DNA from: Halorientalis persicus
GTDB lineage: Archaea; Halobacteriota; Halobacteria; Halobacteriales; Haloarculaceae
Length of the DNA: 64,000 nucleotides
Assembly: GCF_900110215.1 (NCBI RefSeq)
Contig: NZ_FOCX01000004.1
Location: 1-64,000 of the forward strand
Direction of reading: 5' to 3'
Position numbers and translations under genes: made by a program
Part shown: positions 35,457-43,734 of the stretch, in pieces
How the letters are laid out: each line of letters starts with the position of its first letter
Numbering within the stretch: the first letter of the stretch is position 1
The notes under the pieces: model-generated
The model's input: only the letters and a program-made list of their open reading frames with translations
What the model was told of the DNA's origin: nothing
Databases searched by the model: none

Positions 35457-37184
35457 TCAGTGAGCTAGCTCCTGGGACTCCGTCACGTCGTCGCCCCCGA
35501 CGGTCGCGGCCTGCAGAGTGACCGTGACGGTCGTCCCGCGGTCGGTCACCGCGAAATCGAGGTCGCCGTCGGATTTCGTCACGATCCAGTTGACCAGCCA
35601 GAGGCCCGCCCCGTTGCTGTGTTCGAGGGCGGTCTCAGTGAGCCGGTCGAGGACGCTGATCTCGTGTTCGGGGATGCCCGGCCCGTCGTCGGTGACGGTG
35701 AGCTCGACCGTCTCGCCGGTTCGTGCCACCGCGATCTCGACGTTCGGCGTCCCCTCGTTGTGGACGATGGCGTTCTCGACGAGATTCCCCACGGCCACCT
35801 CGAGATCCTCGTGGGCGCTGACCCAGGCTTCGGCCGGGCCGCTCGTCTCGATCGACGCCGACGGGTACTGCTCGCGCATCTCCGCCGCGATGCCGTCGAC
35901 GAGCGTCCGGCCCTCGACGGTCAGCAGGTGGCTATCGGCCTCGATGATGCGCATGATGCGGCGGGCCTTCTCGCTCGTCTCGATGAGTTCGTCGCTCCGG
36001 TCGCGGATCGTCTCGGCGAACTCGGTCAGCTGGCCGTCGCCTCGCCGGGCGATCTCCTCGGCGTTTCCCCTGATGACCGTGAGCTCGTTCCGGAGGTTGT
36101 GCCGCACGATGCGGTTGTAGACCTGCCTGTGGCGGTCGAGCTCCTGTTCGCGGCGCTTCAGCGCGCTCACGTCCCGCAGCACGATCACCGTCCCGGTTCG
36201 TTGCCCTCGCTCGACGATGGGCGTCGTCGTCGCCGAGAAGTGCCTGACGGTCCCCTCGTCGAGGATCTGCACGTCCGTCGTCCGCTCCTCGCAATCGCGG
36301 TAGTGTTCGAGGAGCCTTGGATAGTCGGCGAACACGGCCGAGACCGGCTTCCGGATGGGATCCGTGGCCAGCAGGGACCGGGCGGCGGGGTTCGCATCGA
36401 CGATTCGCCCCTCGACGTCGGCCGTCAGCACCGCGTCCGGCATCGTCTCGACGGCCGTCTGCCGGCCGACGGGCACCAGTTCGAACAGGTCGTGACGGAA
36501 CAGCGCCAGCCCCCAGACGGCGCTCCCAACCAGGAACCCAACCGGCGTGATGTCGACGTACGGCGCGAACGGCCACGGCCCGACGTTCTTGAGGAAGAAA
36601 TCGAACGTGCCGAGCGTGCCGACGAGCCACCCCAGAAACAGCAACGTCACTTGCCGCCGGTGGAACCCGCTCGAACCGGGCAGTTCGCGGAACAACACCA
36701 CCGCGGCACCGATACTCAGCGACAGGACGTAGACGACGTGGATCGGATACCACGGCCCGAGTCCGAACTGGCGAAAGCCCGCCGCCGTCACGACCGTCCC
36801 GCTCGTGTACACCAGGTGGTGCCAGGGACTGGTCACGGCGAGTGCGACCGTACAGGCGGGGATCACGAGCGCCGCCGCGACCGGCTTCGACCACAGTCCG
36901 ATCCGGCGCCGGCGGACGAACTCCGCGACCAGCAACGCCCAGCCGAGGATCGTCACGTTCACAGCCGTGAGTTGCCCGACGACCGAGACGAACTGGACGC
37001 CCGGGTCGCCGACCAGCGCGCGAAGGCCGCTCGCCAGCGACCAGCAGCCGATGCCGACGACCGCCACGACGAATCCCCGCACCCCCGGCTTGCTCCTGTG
37101 CTTGCTCGCGCCGGCGATCAGTGCGAACGCCGGAATCGCGACGCTCGCGAGCCCCACGCCGACCACGTCCGCAGCCCCAACCAT
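35457..37184 (-). CDS. Histidine kinase with N-terminal 7TM sensor and PAS domain
   Basis: A 575-residue membrane kinase. About seven hydrophobic segments (residues 5-230) form the 7TM histidine-kinase sensor module. A PAS domain follows (about 240-350: AVLTADVEGRIVDANPAARSLL), then the H-box YNRIVRHNLRNELTVIRGNA (about 357-376), the N-box GNLVENAIVHNEG, a G1 box DDGPGIPEHE and a G2 box SNGAGLWLVNWIV. All catalytic boxes look intact. No response regulator is adjacent. It follows the PiT relic with 25 bases between. Confidence 0.88.
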   Translation of the reverse strand: MVGAADVVGVGLASVAIPAFALIAGASKHRSKPGVRGFVVAVVGIGCWSLASGLRALVGDPGVQFVSVVGQLTAVNVTILGWALLVAEFVRRRRIGLWSKPVAAALVIPACTVALAVTSPWHHLVYTSGTVVTAAGFRQFGLGPWYPIHVVYVLSLSIGAAVVLFRELPGSSGFHRRQVTLLFLGWLVGTLGTFDFFLKNVGPWPFAPYVDITPVGFLVGSAVWGLALFRHDLFELVPVGRQTAVETMPDAVLTADVEGRIVDANPAARSLLATDPIRKPVSAVFADYPRLLEHYRDCEERTTDVQILDEGTVRHFSATTTPIVERGQRTGTVIVLRDVSALKRREQELDRHRQVYNRIVRHNLRNELTVIRGNAEEIARRGDGQLTEFAETIRDRSDELIETSEKARRIMRIIEADSHLLTVEGRTLVDGIAAEMREQYPSASIETSGPAEAWVSAHEDLEVAVGNLVENAIVHNEGTPNVEIAVARTGETVELTVTDDGPGIPEHEISVLDRLTETALEHSNGAGLWLVNWIVTKSDGDLDFAVTDRGTTVTVTLQAATVGGDDVTESQELAH

Positions 37185-37248
37185 CGTGTCCCGATAGGTA
37201 TCTCTCTACTGATGAGTGCTGGGTGGATATCGAGCGCGGAAACGGGCG

Positions 37249-38658
37249 TCACTCGGGCTGGGTTTCGGGTTGGGGTTCGTCGTCCGTCTCGTCGACGTCC
37301 GGTTCGCCGGGCTGGTGCTTGCGAGTGACCAGCGCTTTCATGATCCGGGTGTTCTCGACCTGCTCGACGCGGATCTCGACGCCGTCGTACTCGATCTCCT
37401 CACCCTCCTCGACGAGGCGGCCGGCGAGGTTGAAGATGAAACCGGCGATGGTCTCGAACTCCTCGCCCTCCGGGATGTCGATGTCGAGGGCTTCGTTGAC
37501 CTCCTCGATGTTGACCTCGCCTTTGACGATGGCGCTGTCGTCGTCGACGAACTCGATGGGTTCCTCCTCCTCGCCTTCGAGGATCTCGCCGACGATCTCC
37601 TCGGTGAGGTCCTCCATCGTCACGATCCCCTCGGTCGTCCCAAACTCGTCGATGACGACGACCATGTGGAGGCGCTCGTCGCGCATCTCGGCCAGCAGGT
37701 CGTCGACGTTTTTCGACTCGGGGACGTGCAGGGTCGGCTCGATCAGGTCTTCCAGTTCGAGGTCCCCGTCTGCCGCGCCCCCGTAGTTGCGATCCCGGAC
37801 CAGATCGCGGATGTGGACGACGCCGATGACGTTGTCGAGGCTCCCCTCGTAGACCGGGAGGCGGGCGTGACCCGACTGGACACACTGCTCCATCGCCTCC
37901 TCGACGGTGGCGTCTTTCGAGATGGCGTCGACGTCCAGCCGCGGCGTCATGACCTCCTTGGCGATGGTGTTGTTGAACCGGAGCGTGCGCTGGAGCATCT
38001 CCCGCTCTTCCTCGTCCAGCACGCCCTCGCGCTCGCCGGTCTCGATCATGTCGCGGATCTCCTGGCGGGTGACGTACGAGGTCTCGATAGCGGTCTGGCC
38101 GCCAGTGACGCGGTTGACCTGCTGGGTGAGGAAGTCGAAGACGACGATCAGCGGCCACAGCACGCGCTCGGCGGCCTTCAGCGGGCGGGAGATCCGTAGC
38201 GCCCACGACTCGGTGTTCTCGACGGCGTACGACTTCGGTGCGCTCTCACCGAACAGCAAGACGAGCGCCGTGATCCCGAACGTCGAGACGACGACGACGA
38301 GTGCCTGGTTGTCGACGTACAGTGCCAGCAACCCGGTCGTGATCGAGGTCATCGCGATGTTGACCAGGTTGTTCCCGACCAGGATCGTCACGAGCAAGCG
38401 GTGGGGGTCGGCCTTGAGGTCCCTGAGTGTCTTCGCGCTGGGGACGCCGTCCTCGACGAGCGCGTCCACGCGGTGGGCCGCCAGCGAGAACATGGCGATC
38501 TCCGACGAGGAGAAAAACGCCGACAGCACGAGCAGGAGGAAGACGACGACGATCCCACCGATGGGGACGAGGCTGTCGGGCAGCGGTACGCCAAGTACCT
38601 GCGTCGTGAGCGGTCTCGTCGGTGCGAACAGCGGCGCGACGGCCGAGGTTGCGCCCAT
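37249..38658 (-). CDS. CNNM/HlyC-CorC family membrane protein with CBS pair
   Basis: A 469-residue protein in three parts. It has a DUF21/CNNM transmembrane domain (about 1-215, with SAFFSSSEIAMFSLAAHRV), a pair of CBS domains (about 230-365: VMTPRLDVDAISKDATVEEA and VIDEFGTTEGIVTMEDLTEE), and a C-terminal CorC_HlyC domain (about 380-450). Relatives are linked to Mg2+ or cobalt transport. The ion is not deducible here. A TATA-like GTCTTAATCC lies about 27 bases upstream of ATG. Confidence 0.88.
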   Translation of the reverse strand: MGATSAVAPLFAPTRPLTTQVLGVPLPDSLVPIGGIVVVFLLLVLSAFFSSSEIAMFSLAAHRVDALVEDGVPSAKTLRDLKADPHRLLVTILVGNNLVNIAMTSITTGLLALYVDNQALVVVVSTFGITALVLLFGESAPKSYAVENTESWALRISRPLKAAERVLWPLIVVFDFLTQQVNRVTGGQTAIETSYVTRQEIRDMIETGEREGVLDEEEREMLQRTLRFNNTIAKEVMTPRLDVDAISKDATVEEAMEQCVQSGHARLPVYEGSLDNVIGVVHIRDLVRDRNYGGAADGDLELEDLIEPTLHVPESKNVDDLLAEMRDERLHMVVVIDEFGTTEGIVTMEDLTEEIVGEILEGEEEEPIEFVDDDSAIVKGEVNIEEVNEALDIDIPEGEEFETIAGFIFNLAGRLVEEGEEIEYDGVEIRVEQVENTRIMKALVTRKHQPGEPDVDETDDEPQPETQPE

Positions 38659-38830
38659 TACCCGCTGACTTTGCCGTCGGCGGGATTAAGACTTGTCATC
38701 GCCGTAATGCGCGCCATCCCTCGATTACGTCGCTATCGACTCCCGATTCCGGACGGTCCGCCGAGCGTCCGTGCAGTCGCGGCGCGAACCCCCGAAGGGC
38801 TTACCCGGGCCTCGTCCCAATGAGCCACCG

Positions 38831-39106
38831 ATGAGCAACCCGGAGATCACACTCTACCGGCTCCAGGCGTGTCCGTTCTGTGAACGCGTCGTCCGCAAAC
38901 TGGAGGCCTACGACCTCGACTACCGGTCGCGGTTCGTCGAACCGATGCACTCCGACCGGGACGTTGTCAAACGCATCTCGGGCAAGCGAACCGTCCCCGC
39001 CATGGTCGACGAGGCAACCGGGGTCACGATGTCCGAAAGCGCCAACATCGTCGACTACCTCGACCGTACCTACGGCGACGCCGACGAGACCGGAGGTGCC
39101 GCCTGA
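38831..39106 (+). CDS. Glutaredoxin/GST N-terminal-like thiol protein
   Basis: A 91-residue thioredoxin-fold protein with a CPFC active site (Cys14, Cys17) and the cis-Pro region RTVPAMVDE, followed by ESANIVDYLDR as in GST N-terminal domains. Haloarchaea use gamma-glutamylcysteine rather than glutathione, so its thiol partner may differ. The start at 38831 follows upstream non-coding sequence directly. Its TGA overlaps the ATG of the redoxin gene, so the two are translated together. Confidence 0.85.
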   Translation: MSNPEITLYRLQACPFCERVVRKLEAYDLDYRSRFVEPMHSDRDVVKRISGKRTVPAMVDEATGVTMSESANIVDYLDRTYGDADETGGAA

Positions 39107-39645
39107 TGGCGATGGGACTCGACTTCGATGTCGTCGCCCTCCCCGACGCCGACCACCCCGAAGAAGGTGAGCAGGCCCCCGACTTCGAGCGCCCCCTGGT
39201 CAACCACGAGTACTGGGAGGACTGTGCGCTGTCGGACCTCACCGCCGACGGTCCGGTCCTCCTGCTCTTTCACACCATGGACGGGGCCTTCCCGACGACC
39301 TATCTGTGGAACGAGATTCGGGACCGCGAGTGGGGCGAGCGCGAGGCGGACGACGACCTGACCGTCGTCGGGCTCTCGGTCTCCTCGCCGTACGAACACA
39401 AGACGACCATCGCCGAACGCGGCATCGAGAACACCGACTATCGGCTCTTCTCGGACCCGCAGAACGGCGTGGCCGAGCAGTACGACATCGCCCACGACCT
39501 CGACGGGATGGCCGGCGTCAGCGAACCCCGGCCCGCGGTCTTCCTGCTCGACACAGAGCGGGTGATCCAGTACGCCTGGGTCGCCGACGAGTGGCCCGAG
39601 TTCCCCGACTACGACGAGATCGAGGCCGCCATCGACGACCTGTAG
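39106..39645 (+). CDS. Redoxin-domain protein without the peroxidatic Cys
   Basis: A 179-residue protein of the AhpC/TSA-like fold (PDFERPLVNHEYW, DGPVLLLFHTMDGAFPTTYL, VVGLSVSSPYEHKTT, YRLFSDPQNGVAEQYDI, RPAVFLLDTERVIQYAWVAD). Where active peroxiredoxins have a Cys in PxxxT/S-x-x-C, this one reads DGAFPTTYL. The only Cys is in EDCALSD, about 20 residues earlier. It may be inactive as a peroxidase or work with the adjacent CPFC protein, to which it is translationally coupled. Confidence 0.78.
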   Translation: MAMGLDFDVVALPDADHPEEGEQAPDFERPLVNHEYWEDCALSDLTADGPVLLLFHTMDGAFPTTYLWNEIRDREWGEREADDDLTVVGLSVSSPYEHKTTIAERGIENTDYRLFSDPQNGVAEQYDIAHDLDGMAGVSEPRPAVFLLDTERVIQYAWVADEWPEFPDYDEIEAAIDDL

Positions 39646-39682
39646 CGACCGACTTTTGCCCGTCGCCGGCCCATCCTCTCCC

Positions 39683-40261
39683 ATGACCGACGGAGCCATC
39701 GAGCGTGCCGCCGACGCCCTGCGCAACGGCGATCTCGTCGTCTACCCCACCGAGACCGTCTACGGCCTCGGCGCGGACGCCACCGACGCCGACGCCGTCG
39801 AAGCCGTCTTCGAGGCGAAGGGCCGGGACCGTGACAAGCCCGTGTCGCTGGCCGTCCCCGACATCGAGACCGCCCTGGAGTACACCGCGCCGACCGCCGA
39901 CGAGCGTGCGTTCATGCACGAGTTCCTGCCCGGGCCCGTGACGGTGCTGGTCGACCGCACAGACGTGGTGCCGGACGTGCTGACCGCCGGCAGCGGGACA
40001 GTTGGCGTTCGCGTGCCCGACCACGAGCTGGCACTCGAACTGCTGGACGCCTTCCACCCGATCACCGCCACCAGCGCCAACGTCAGCGGAACCGGCAGCG
40101 TCCGCGAACTCGACGAACTGGGCGACCAGATTCGGGACACGGCCACCGTCCTGCTCGACGGCGGGGAGACCCCTGGCGGCGGAAGTACAGTCGTCGATGT
40201 CGAGGCCGGCAAGATTCACAGGCGGGGTCCGCTGGCCGACGAGATCGAGGGCTGGCTCTAG
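39683..40261 (+). CDS. Sua5/YciO/YrdC family threonylcarbamoyl-AMP synthase
   Basis: A 192-residue YrdC-fold enzyme that makes threonylcarbamoyl-AMP for t6A at position 37 of ANN-decoding tRNAs. Seen are VVYPTETVYGLGADATD, the nucleotide-binding KGRDRDKPVSLAV, GPVTVLVD, VGVRVPDHE and ITATSANVSGTGS. The C-terminal Sua5 domain of longer homologues is absent. The ATG at 39683 is chosen since the YrdC fold starts about ten residues later. It shares a CTAG stop with the convergent membrane protein gene. Confidence 0.88.
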   Translation: MTDGAIERAADALRNGDLVVYPTETVYGLGADATDADAVEAVFEAKGRDRDKPVSLAVPDIETALEYTAPTADERAFMHEFLPGPVTVLVDRTDVVPDVLTAGSGTVGVRVPDHELALELLDAFHPITATSANVSGTGSVRELDELGDQIRDTATVLLDGGETPGGGSTVVDVEAGKIHRRGPLADEIEGWL

Positions 40262-40665
40262 ACGGACGACCATACCGCGTCACCGGCCGCGTAACTGACG
40301 AGGGCGACACCCCACCCGAGCAGTCCCCACAGGAACCAGCGCCCGACCCAGGCCGGCACGACCGGGACCAGAACGTACTCGAAGACGGCGATCCCCCCGA
40401 TACTCGCCAGAAACGACACCACCAGTTGCCGGCGGGCCGACAGCTGGTCCGCCGGCTTCGCTTCCCGTCCGGCGGGCAGTCGCCGAACCACAAACGGCGT
40501 CAGCATCCCGGCCGCTACGCCGCCCACGAGCGGCACCGGCCGGAACTGGCCGGCGGCGTAGCCAGCCCAGACGACCCAGCACAGGCCCGCCAGGAGCGGG
40601 ATCGTGAGCATGAGCCTGATCTCTGGGACGTGCCAGTCGGATGCGGGTGCTGACGTATCGCTCAC
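40258..40665 (-). CDS. Multi-pass membrane protein of unknown function
   Basis: A 135-residue protein with about four hydrophobic segments (LMLTIPLLAGLCWVVWAGYA, LVGGVAAGMLTPFVV, LVVSFLASIGGIAVFEYVLV, WFLWGLLGWGVALVSYAAG). No family is recognised. A GTG start at 40665 is preferred; an upstream TTG would fall inside an AT-rich GGGAATAATTTTTG that looks like the promoter. Confidence 0.55.
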   Translation of the reverse strand: MSDTSAPASDWHVPEIRLMLTIPLLAGLCWVVWAGYAAGQFRPVPLVGGVAAGMLTPFVVRRLPAGREAKPADQLSARRQLVVSFLASIGGIAVFEYVLVPVVPAWVGRWFLWGLLGWGVALVSYAAGDAVWSSV

Positions 40666-40825
40666 GGGATTGCACTCACGATCGAACGACAAAAATTATT
40701 CCCGCTCGCGGCTCCCGAAGGTCGCCGCTCCCGTATCGGCGGTCTCTCTCTCTCTCCGGTCGCCCTCCTGTGCCTCGCGGGTCCACCGCTCGCGTACCGG
40801 AGACGCTCCTTCCAGTCGCGTCTCC

Positions 40826-40903
40826 CTATCGCTCGTCGACCGGGACGAACTCCTCGGTCGTGGTGCCGGTGTAGCGACCGCGCGGCCGGATCAGCCGATC
40901 GTA
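40826..40903 (-). pseudogene. Relic of a citrate synthase gene 3' end
   Basis: Reading from 40908 down to a TAG at 40828-40826, the minus strand gives YDRLIRPRGRYTGTTTEEF then VPVDER and stop. The intact citrate synthase just upstream ends YDDNRLIRPRGRYIGSTDEE then FVPVEER. The relic is therefore the last 25 or so codons of a diverged second citrate synthase. Nothing recognisable precedes it. Confidence 0.85.
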
Positions 40904-41089
40904 CCACGACCTTTTTCCTTCGTCGGGTATCCTCGCTCGCTTCGCTCGCTGTGGTACCGCTCCTCGCAAAAAGCTCGGGCAAAAAAGGACCGCTCACTCA
41001 CTGCCTCGCGGGCGTCGCCCGCTTGGCTCTCTGGGGTGCGCCCTCCGGTCACACCTCGCACCGTTCGTGACGGGTGCTGCGCTCGTGCT
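40904..41089. other. Non-coding spacer between citrate synthase and its relic
   Basis: No gene is evident. It contains CGACCTTTTTCCTTCG, a CGCTCGCTTCGCTCGC palindromic tract within an imperfect GGTAYC...GGTACC arrangement (about 40929-40961), CAAAAAGCTCGGGCAAAAAA, and GCGGGCGTCGCCCGC (about 41007-41021). These are typical haloarchaeal terminator-like elements and would serve the citrate synthase transcript. Confidence 0.5.
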
Positions 41090-42226
41090 CTACCGCTCCT
41101 CGACCGGCACGAACTCCTCGTCGGTCGAGCCGATGTAGCGACCGCGCGGGCGGATCAGCCGGTTGTCGTCGTACTGTTCGAGGACGTGCGCGATCCAGCC
41201 GCCGACGCGGCTCATCGCGAAGATGGGCGTGAAGATGTCGACCGGGATGCCCATCTGGTAGTACGTCGACGCCGAGTAGAAGTCGACGTTCGGGGCGAGT
41301 CCTTTTTCGTCTTTCATCCAGTCCTCGATCGAGGTGGAGTACTCGAACCACTTCAGCGAGCCAGCGGCCTCGCCGAGGGCCTTGGACTTGTCCGAGAGGA
41401 TGCGGGCCCGGGGGTCCTTGACGTTGTAGACACGGTGGCCGAAGCCAGGGACGCGCTCGCCGGCTTCGAGCTTGTCTTTGGCCCACTCGACCGGCTCCTT
41501 GCCGGACTCGTCGAGTTCGAGCAGGGCCTCCATGACGTCCTGGTTCGCGCCGCCGTGGAGCGAGCCAGAGAGCGCGCCGATCCCGCCGGGGATCGCAGAG
41601 TGCAGGTCCGCGAGCGTCGAGGAGATTACCATCGAAGAGAACGTCGAGGCGTTCAGTCCGTGGTCGACGTGGAGCACGAGCGCCATGTCGAACGTCTCGG
41701 CGAGCACCTCGTCGGGCTCCTCGCCGTTGAGCATATACAGGAAGTTCTCGGCGTGGGTGAGGTCCTCGCGGGGTTCGACGGGCTCCTCGCCGTCGCGGAT
41801 CCGGGTGAACGCCGCGATGATCGTCGGAATCTTCGCGGTGATGCGCCGCCCCTTTCGGAGGTTTGCCTCCCGATCCTGGGGATCGGCTTCGGCGTCGGGA
41901 TCGTGTGCCGAGAGGCTGGAGACGGCCGTCCGCAGCGCGGCCATCGGGTTCTCGTCGGCCTCGGCCAGCGAGCGCACCAGGTCGAGCACGTCGTCGTGCA
42001 GTTCCCGCTCGGCGCTCATCGCCTCGGTAAACTCGGCGAGTTCCTCGCTGTTCGGGAGGTGGCCGTGCCACAGCAGGTACAGCACTTCCTCGTAGCTCGC
42101 GTCACGCGCCAGATCGTCGATCGAGTAGCCCCGGTAGATGAGTTCGCCGGCATCGCCGTCGATGTAACTCAGTTCCGACTCGGCGACCAGGACACCCTCA
42201 AGCCCTTTCTTGAGCTCGTCGGACAT
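41090..42226 (-). CDS. citZ: Citrate synthase
   Basis: A 378-residue enzyme condensing acetyl-CoA and oxaloacetate. Catalytic regions are visible: VDHGLNASTFSSMV (first His), GFGHRVYNVKDPRA (second His) and NVDFYSASTYY (Asp). The start MSDELKKGLEGVLVAESELS at 42226 is the usual N-terminus, and the longer upstream reading is non-coding. Length is typical of the archaeal short type. A 3' relic of a second copy lies about 190 bases past its stop. Confidence 0.95.
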   Translation of the reverse strand: MSDELKKGLEGVLVAESELSYIDGDAGELIYRGYSIDDLARDASYEEVLYLLWHGHLPNSEELAEFTEAMSAERELHDDVLDLVRSLAEADENPMAALRTAVSSLSAHDPDAEADPQDREANLRKGRRITAKIPTIIAAFTRIRDGEEPVEPREDLTHAENFLYMLNGEEPDEVLAETFDMALVLHVDHGLNASTFSSMVISSTLADLHSAIPGGIGALSGSLHGGANQDVMEALLELDESGKEPVEWAKDKLEAGERVPGFGHRVYNVKDPRARILSDKSKALGEAAGSLKWFEYSTSIEDWMKDEKGLAPNVDFYSASTYYQMGIPVDIFTPIFAMSRVGGWIAHVLEQYDDNRLIRPRGRYIGSTDEEFVPVEER

Positions 42227-42250
42227 ACGTCGGCGTTCTCTACCTGCCGG

Positions 42251-42270
42251 GAAAAGCATTATCTTTTGGC
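42251..42270 (-). promoter_or_regulatory. Promoter core of citrate synthase
   Basis: The minus strand reads GCCAAAAGATAATGCTTTTC, 25-44 bases before the ATG at 42226. The GATAATGCTTTT portion is correctly placed for a TATA box with a leaderless or very short leader. Confidence 0.45.
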
Positions 42271-42501
42271 TGGGACACGAAATCCGCCCGCCGGCTACGG
42301 AGTGGACGAGCGAATAAAATACGGGCTGAAATATTAAAACTATCCACCTCGGAACGCTAACGTTGGGTGATTGGACTGTGACCAGCACGGGCCGGCCGGT
42401 CGGGGTGTGCCCGCACGCTCTGGACTGATTACGTTTCTGATACCGGGCGCGACGGCTGTCGCCGGGCAACGCTTTTCACTTGGCGACGAGGACCCTCGGG
42501 T

Positions 42502-43734
42502 ATGGCAGTCGACGACGTCGAGTACGAGCCGGTCAGCGTCAAGGAACTGCTGGCCGAGATGAAAGACACTGCGGAACTGCTGATCGACCTCTCGTACTCG
42601 GCGGTCCTGCTCGGCTCCGACGAGGTGGCCGAGGAGGTGCTGGAACTGGAAGCCAAGATGGACGTGCTCCAGCTACGTGCGCGGATGGGGTTGCTCATGG
42701 CCGCCCGCAACCCCGAGGACGCCGAGGCGCTCGCGCCGGTGCTGGGCGTCGTTGGGGCCGCCGAGAAGGTCTCCGACGCCGCCGGCGACATCGCCAAGAT
42801 CGTGCTGGAGGACATCGGCCTCCCCGACGCGATGCGGGCCACCCTCCCCGAAGCCGTCGAGACGGTCGTCCGGGCCGTGATCGTCCCCGACTCGCCCTTT
42901 GCCGACCGCACGCTCGTGGACATCAACCTCGAAACCGAGACGGGCGTGCGTGCCATCGCGATCCGTCGGGACGGCGAGTGGCTGTTCAACCCCGGTCCCG
43001 AGACCACGCTCCGGCCCGACGACGTGGTCATCTTCCGGGGTTCCGAGGAGGACATCGCTGGCGTCTACGAAGACGCCAGCGGCCGGGCGTACGCCCCGCC
43101 CGAACCCCCAGAGCCAGGTATCGACGACCTCGAACGCGCCGTGGACTCCATCGTCCACATGAAAAACATGAGCGAACTCGCCGTCGATCTGGCCTACGGC
43201 GCAGTGCTGTTCGACTCCGACGAGGTGGCCGAGGAAGTGCTGGAACTCGAAGCCGAGGTCGACGCCCTCCAGTCCCGCTTCGAGGCCTGGACGCTCCGGG
43301 CCGCCGGCCGGGTCGACGACCCCGTGGACCTGCGGGGGCTGGTCCAGCTCGCCAGCGCGACCGAGGTCATCAGCGACGCGGCCCTGGAGATCAGCGAGGG
43401 CGTGTTGCGGGGACTCGGAACCCACCCAGTCGTCGCCGAGGCCGTCCGCGAGTCCGACGAGGTGATCGTCCGCCTGACCGTCGCCCCCGACAGCGACCTC
43501 GCGGGCACGACGCTGGGCGAGAAGATGGTCAAGACCGAGACCGGTATGCGCGTCATCGCCGTCCGCCGCGGGCGTGCCGAGAGTGAACGCACCGGCCGCG
43601 AGGGCGGGAGTTGGGTCATCTCACCCGGCCCGGAGACGGAACTCAACCCCGGTGACGTGCTGATCGCGAAGGGGACCCGGTCAGGAAGCGACCGGCTGGC
43701 CGATCTCACCGGCGACGACTTCGCCGACGGCTAG
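42502..43734 (+). CDS. Tandem PhoU/TrkA_C (RCK_C) regulatory protein
   Basis: A 410-residue soluble protein with a clear internal duplication. Each half has a PhoU-like helical region (VKELLAEMKDTAELLIDLSY and SIVHMKNMSELAVDLAYGAV, each followed by SDEVAEEVLELEA) and a TrkA_C domain (ETVVRAVIVPDSPFADRTLV and DEVIVRLTVAPDSDLAGTTL). TrkA_C binds nucleotides or ligands in potassium transport regulators. There is no membrane segment and no channel gene adjacent, so it is a free-standing regulator. The promoter GCTTTTCACT is about 27 bases upstream. Confidence 0.85.
   Translation: MAVDDVEYEPVSVKELLAEMKDTAELLIDLSYSAVLLGSDEVAEEVLELEAKMDVLQLRARMGLLMAARNPEDAEALAPVLGVVGAAEKVSDAAGDIAKIVLEDIGLPDAMRATLPEAVETVVRAVIVPDSPFADRTLVDINLETETGVRAIAIRRDGEWLFNPGPETTLRPDDVVIFRGSEEDIAGVYEDASGRAYAPPEPPEPGIDDLERAVDSIVHMKNMSELAVDLAYGAVLFDSDEVAEEVLELEAEVDALQSRFEAWTLRAAGRVDDPVDLRGLVQLASATEVISDAALEISEGVLRGLGTHPVVAEAVRESDEVIVRLTVAPDSDLAGTTLGEKMVKTETGMRVIAVRRGRAESERTGREGGSWVISPGPETELNPGDVLIAKGTRSGSDRLADLTGDDFADG

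Noticed and set aside
40604-42337. 577-codon plus-strand frame across the citrate synthase region
   Set aside because: It crosses the spacer, the relic and the real citrate synthase gene in antisense. Low-complexity translation.
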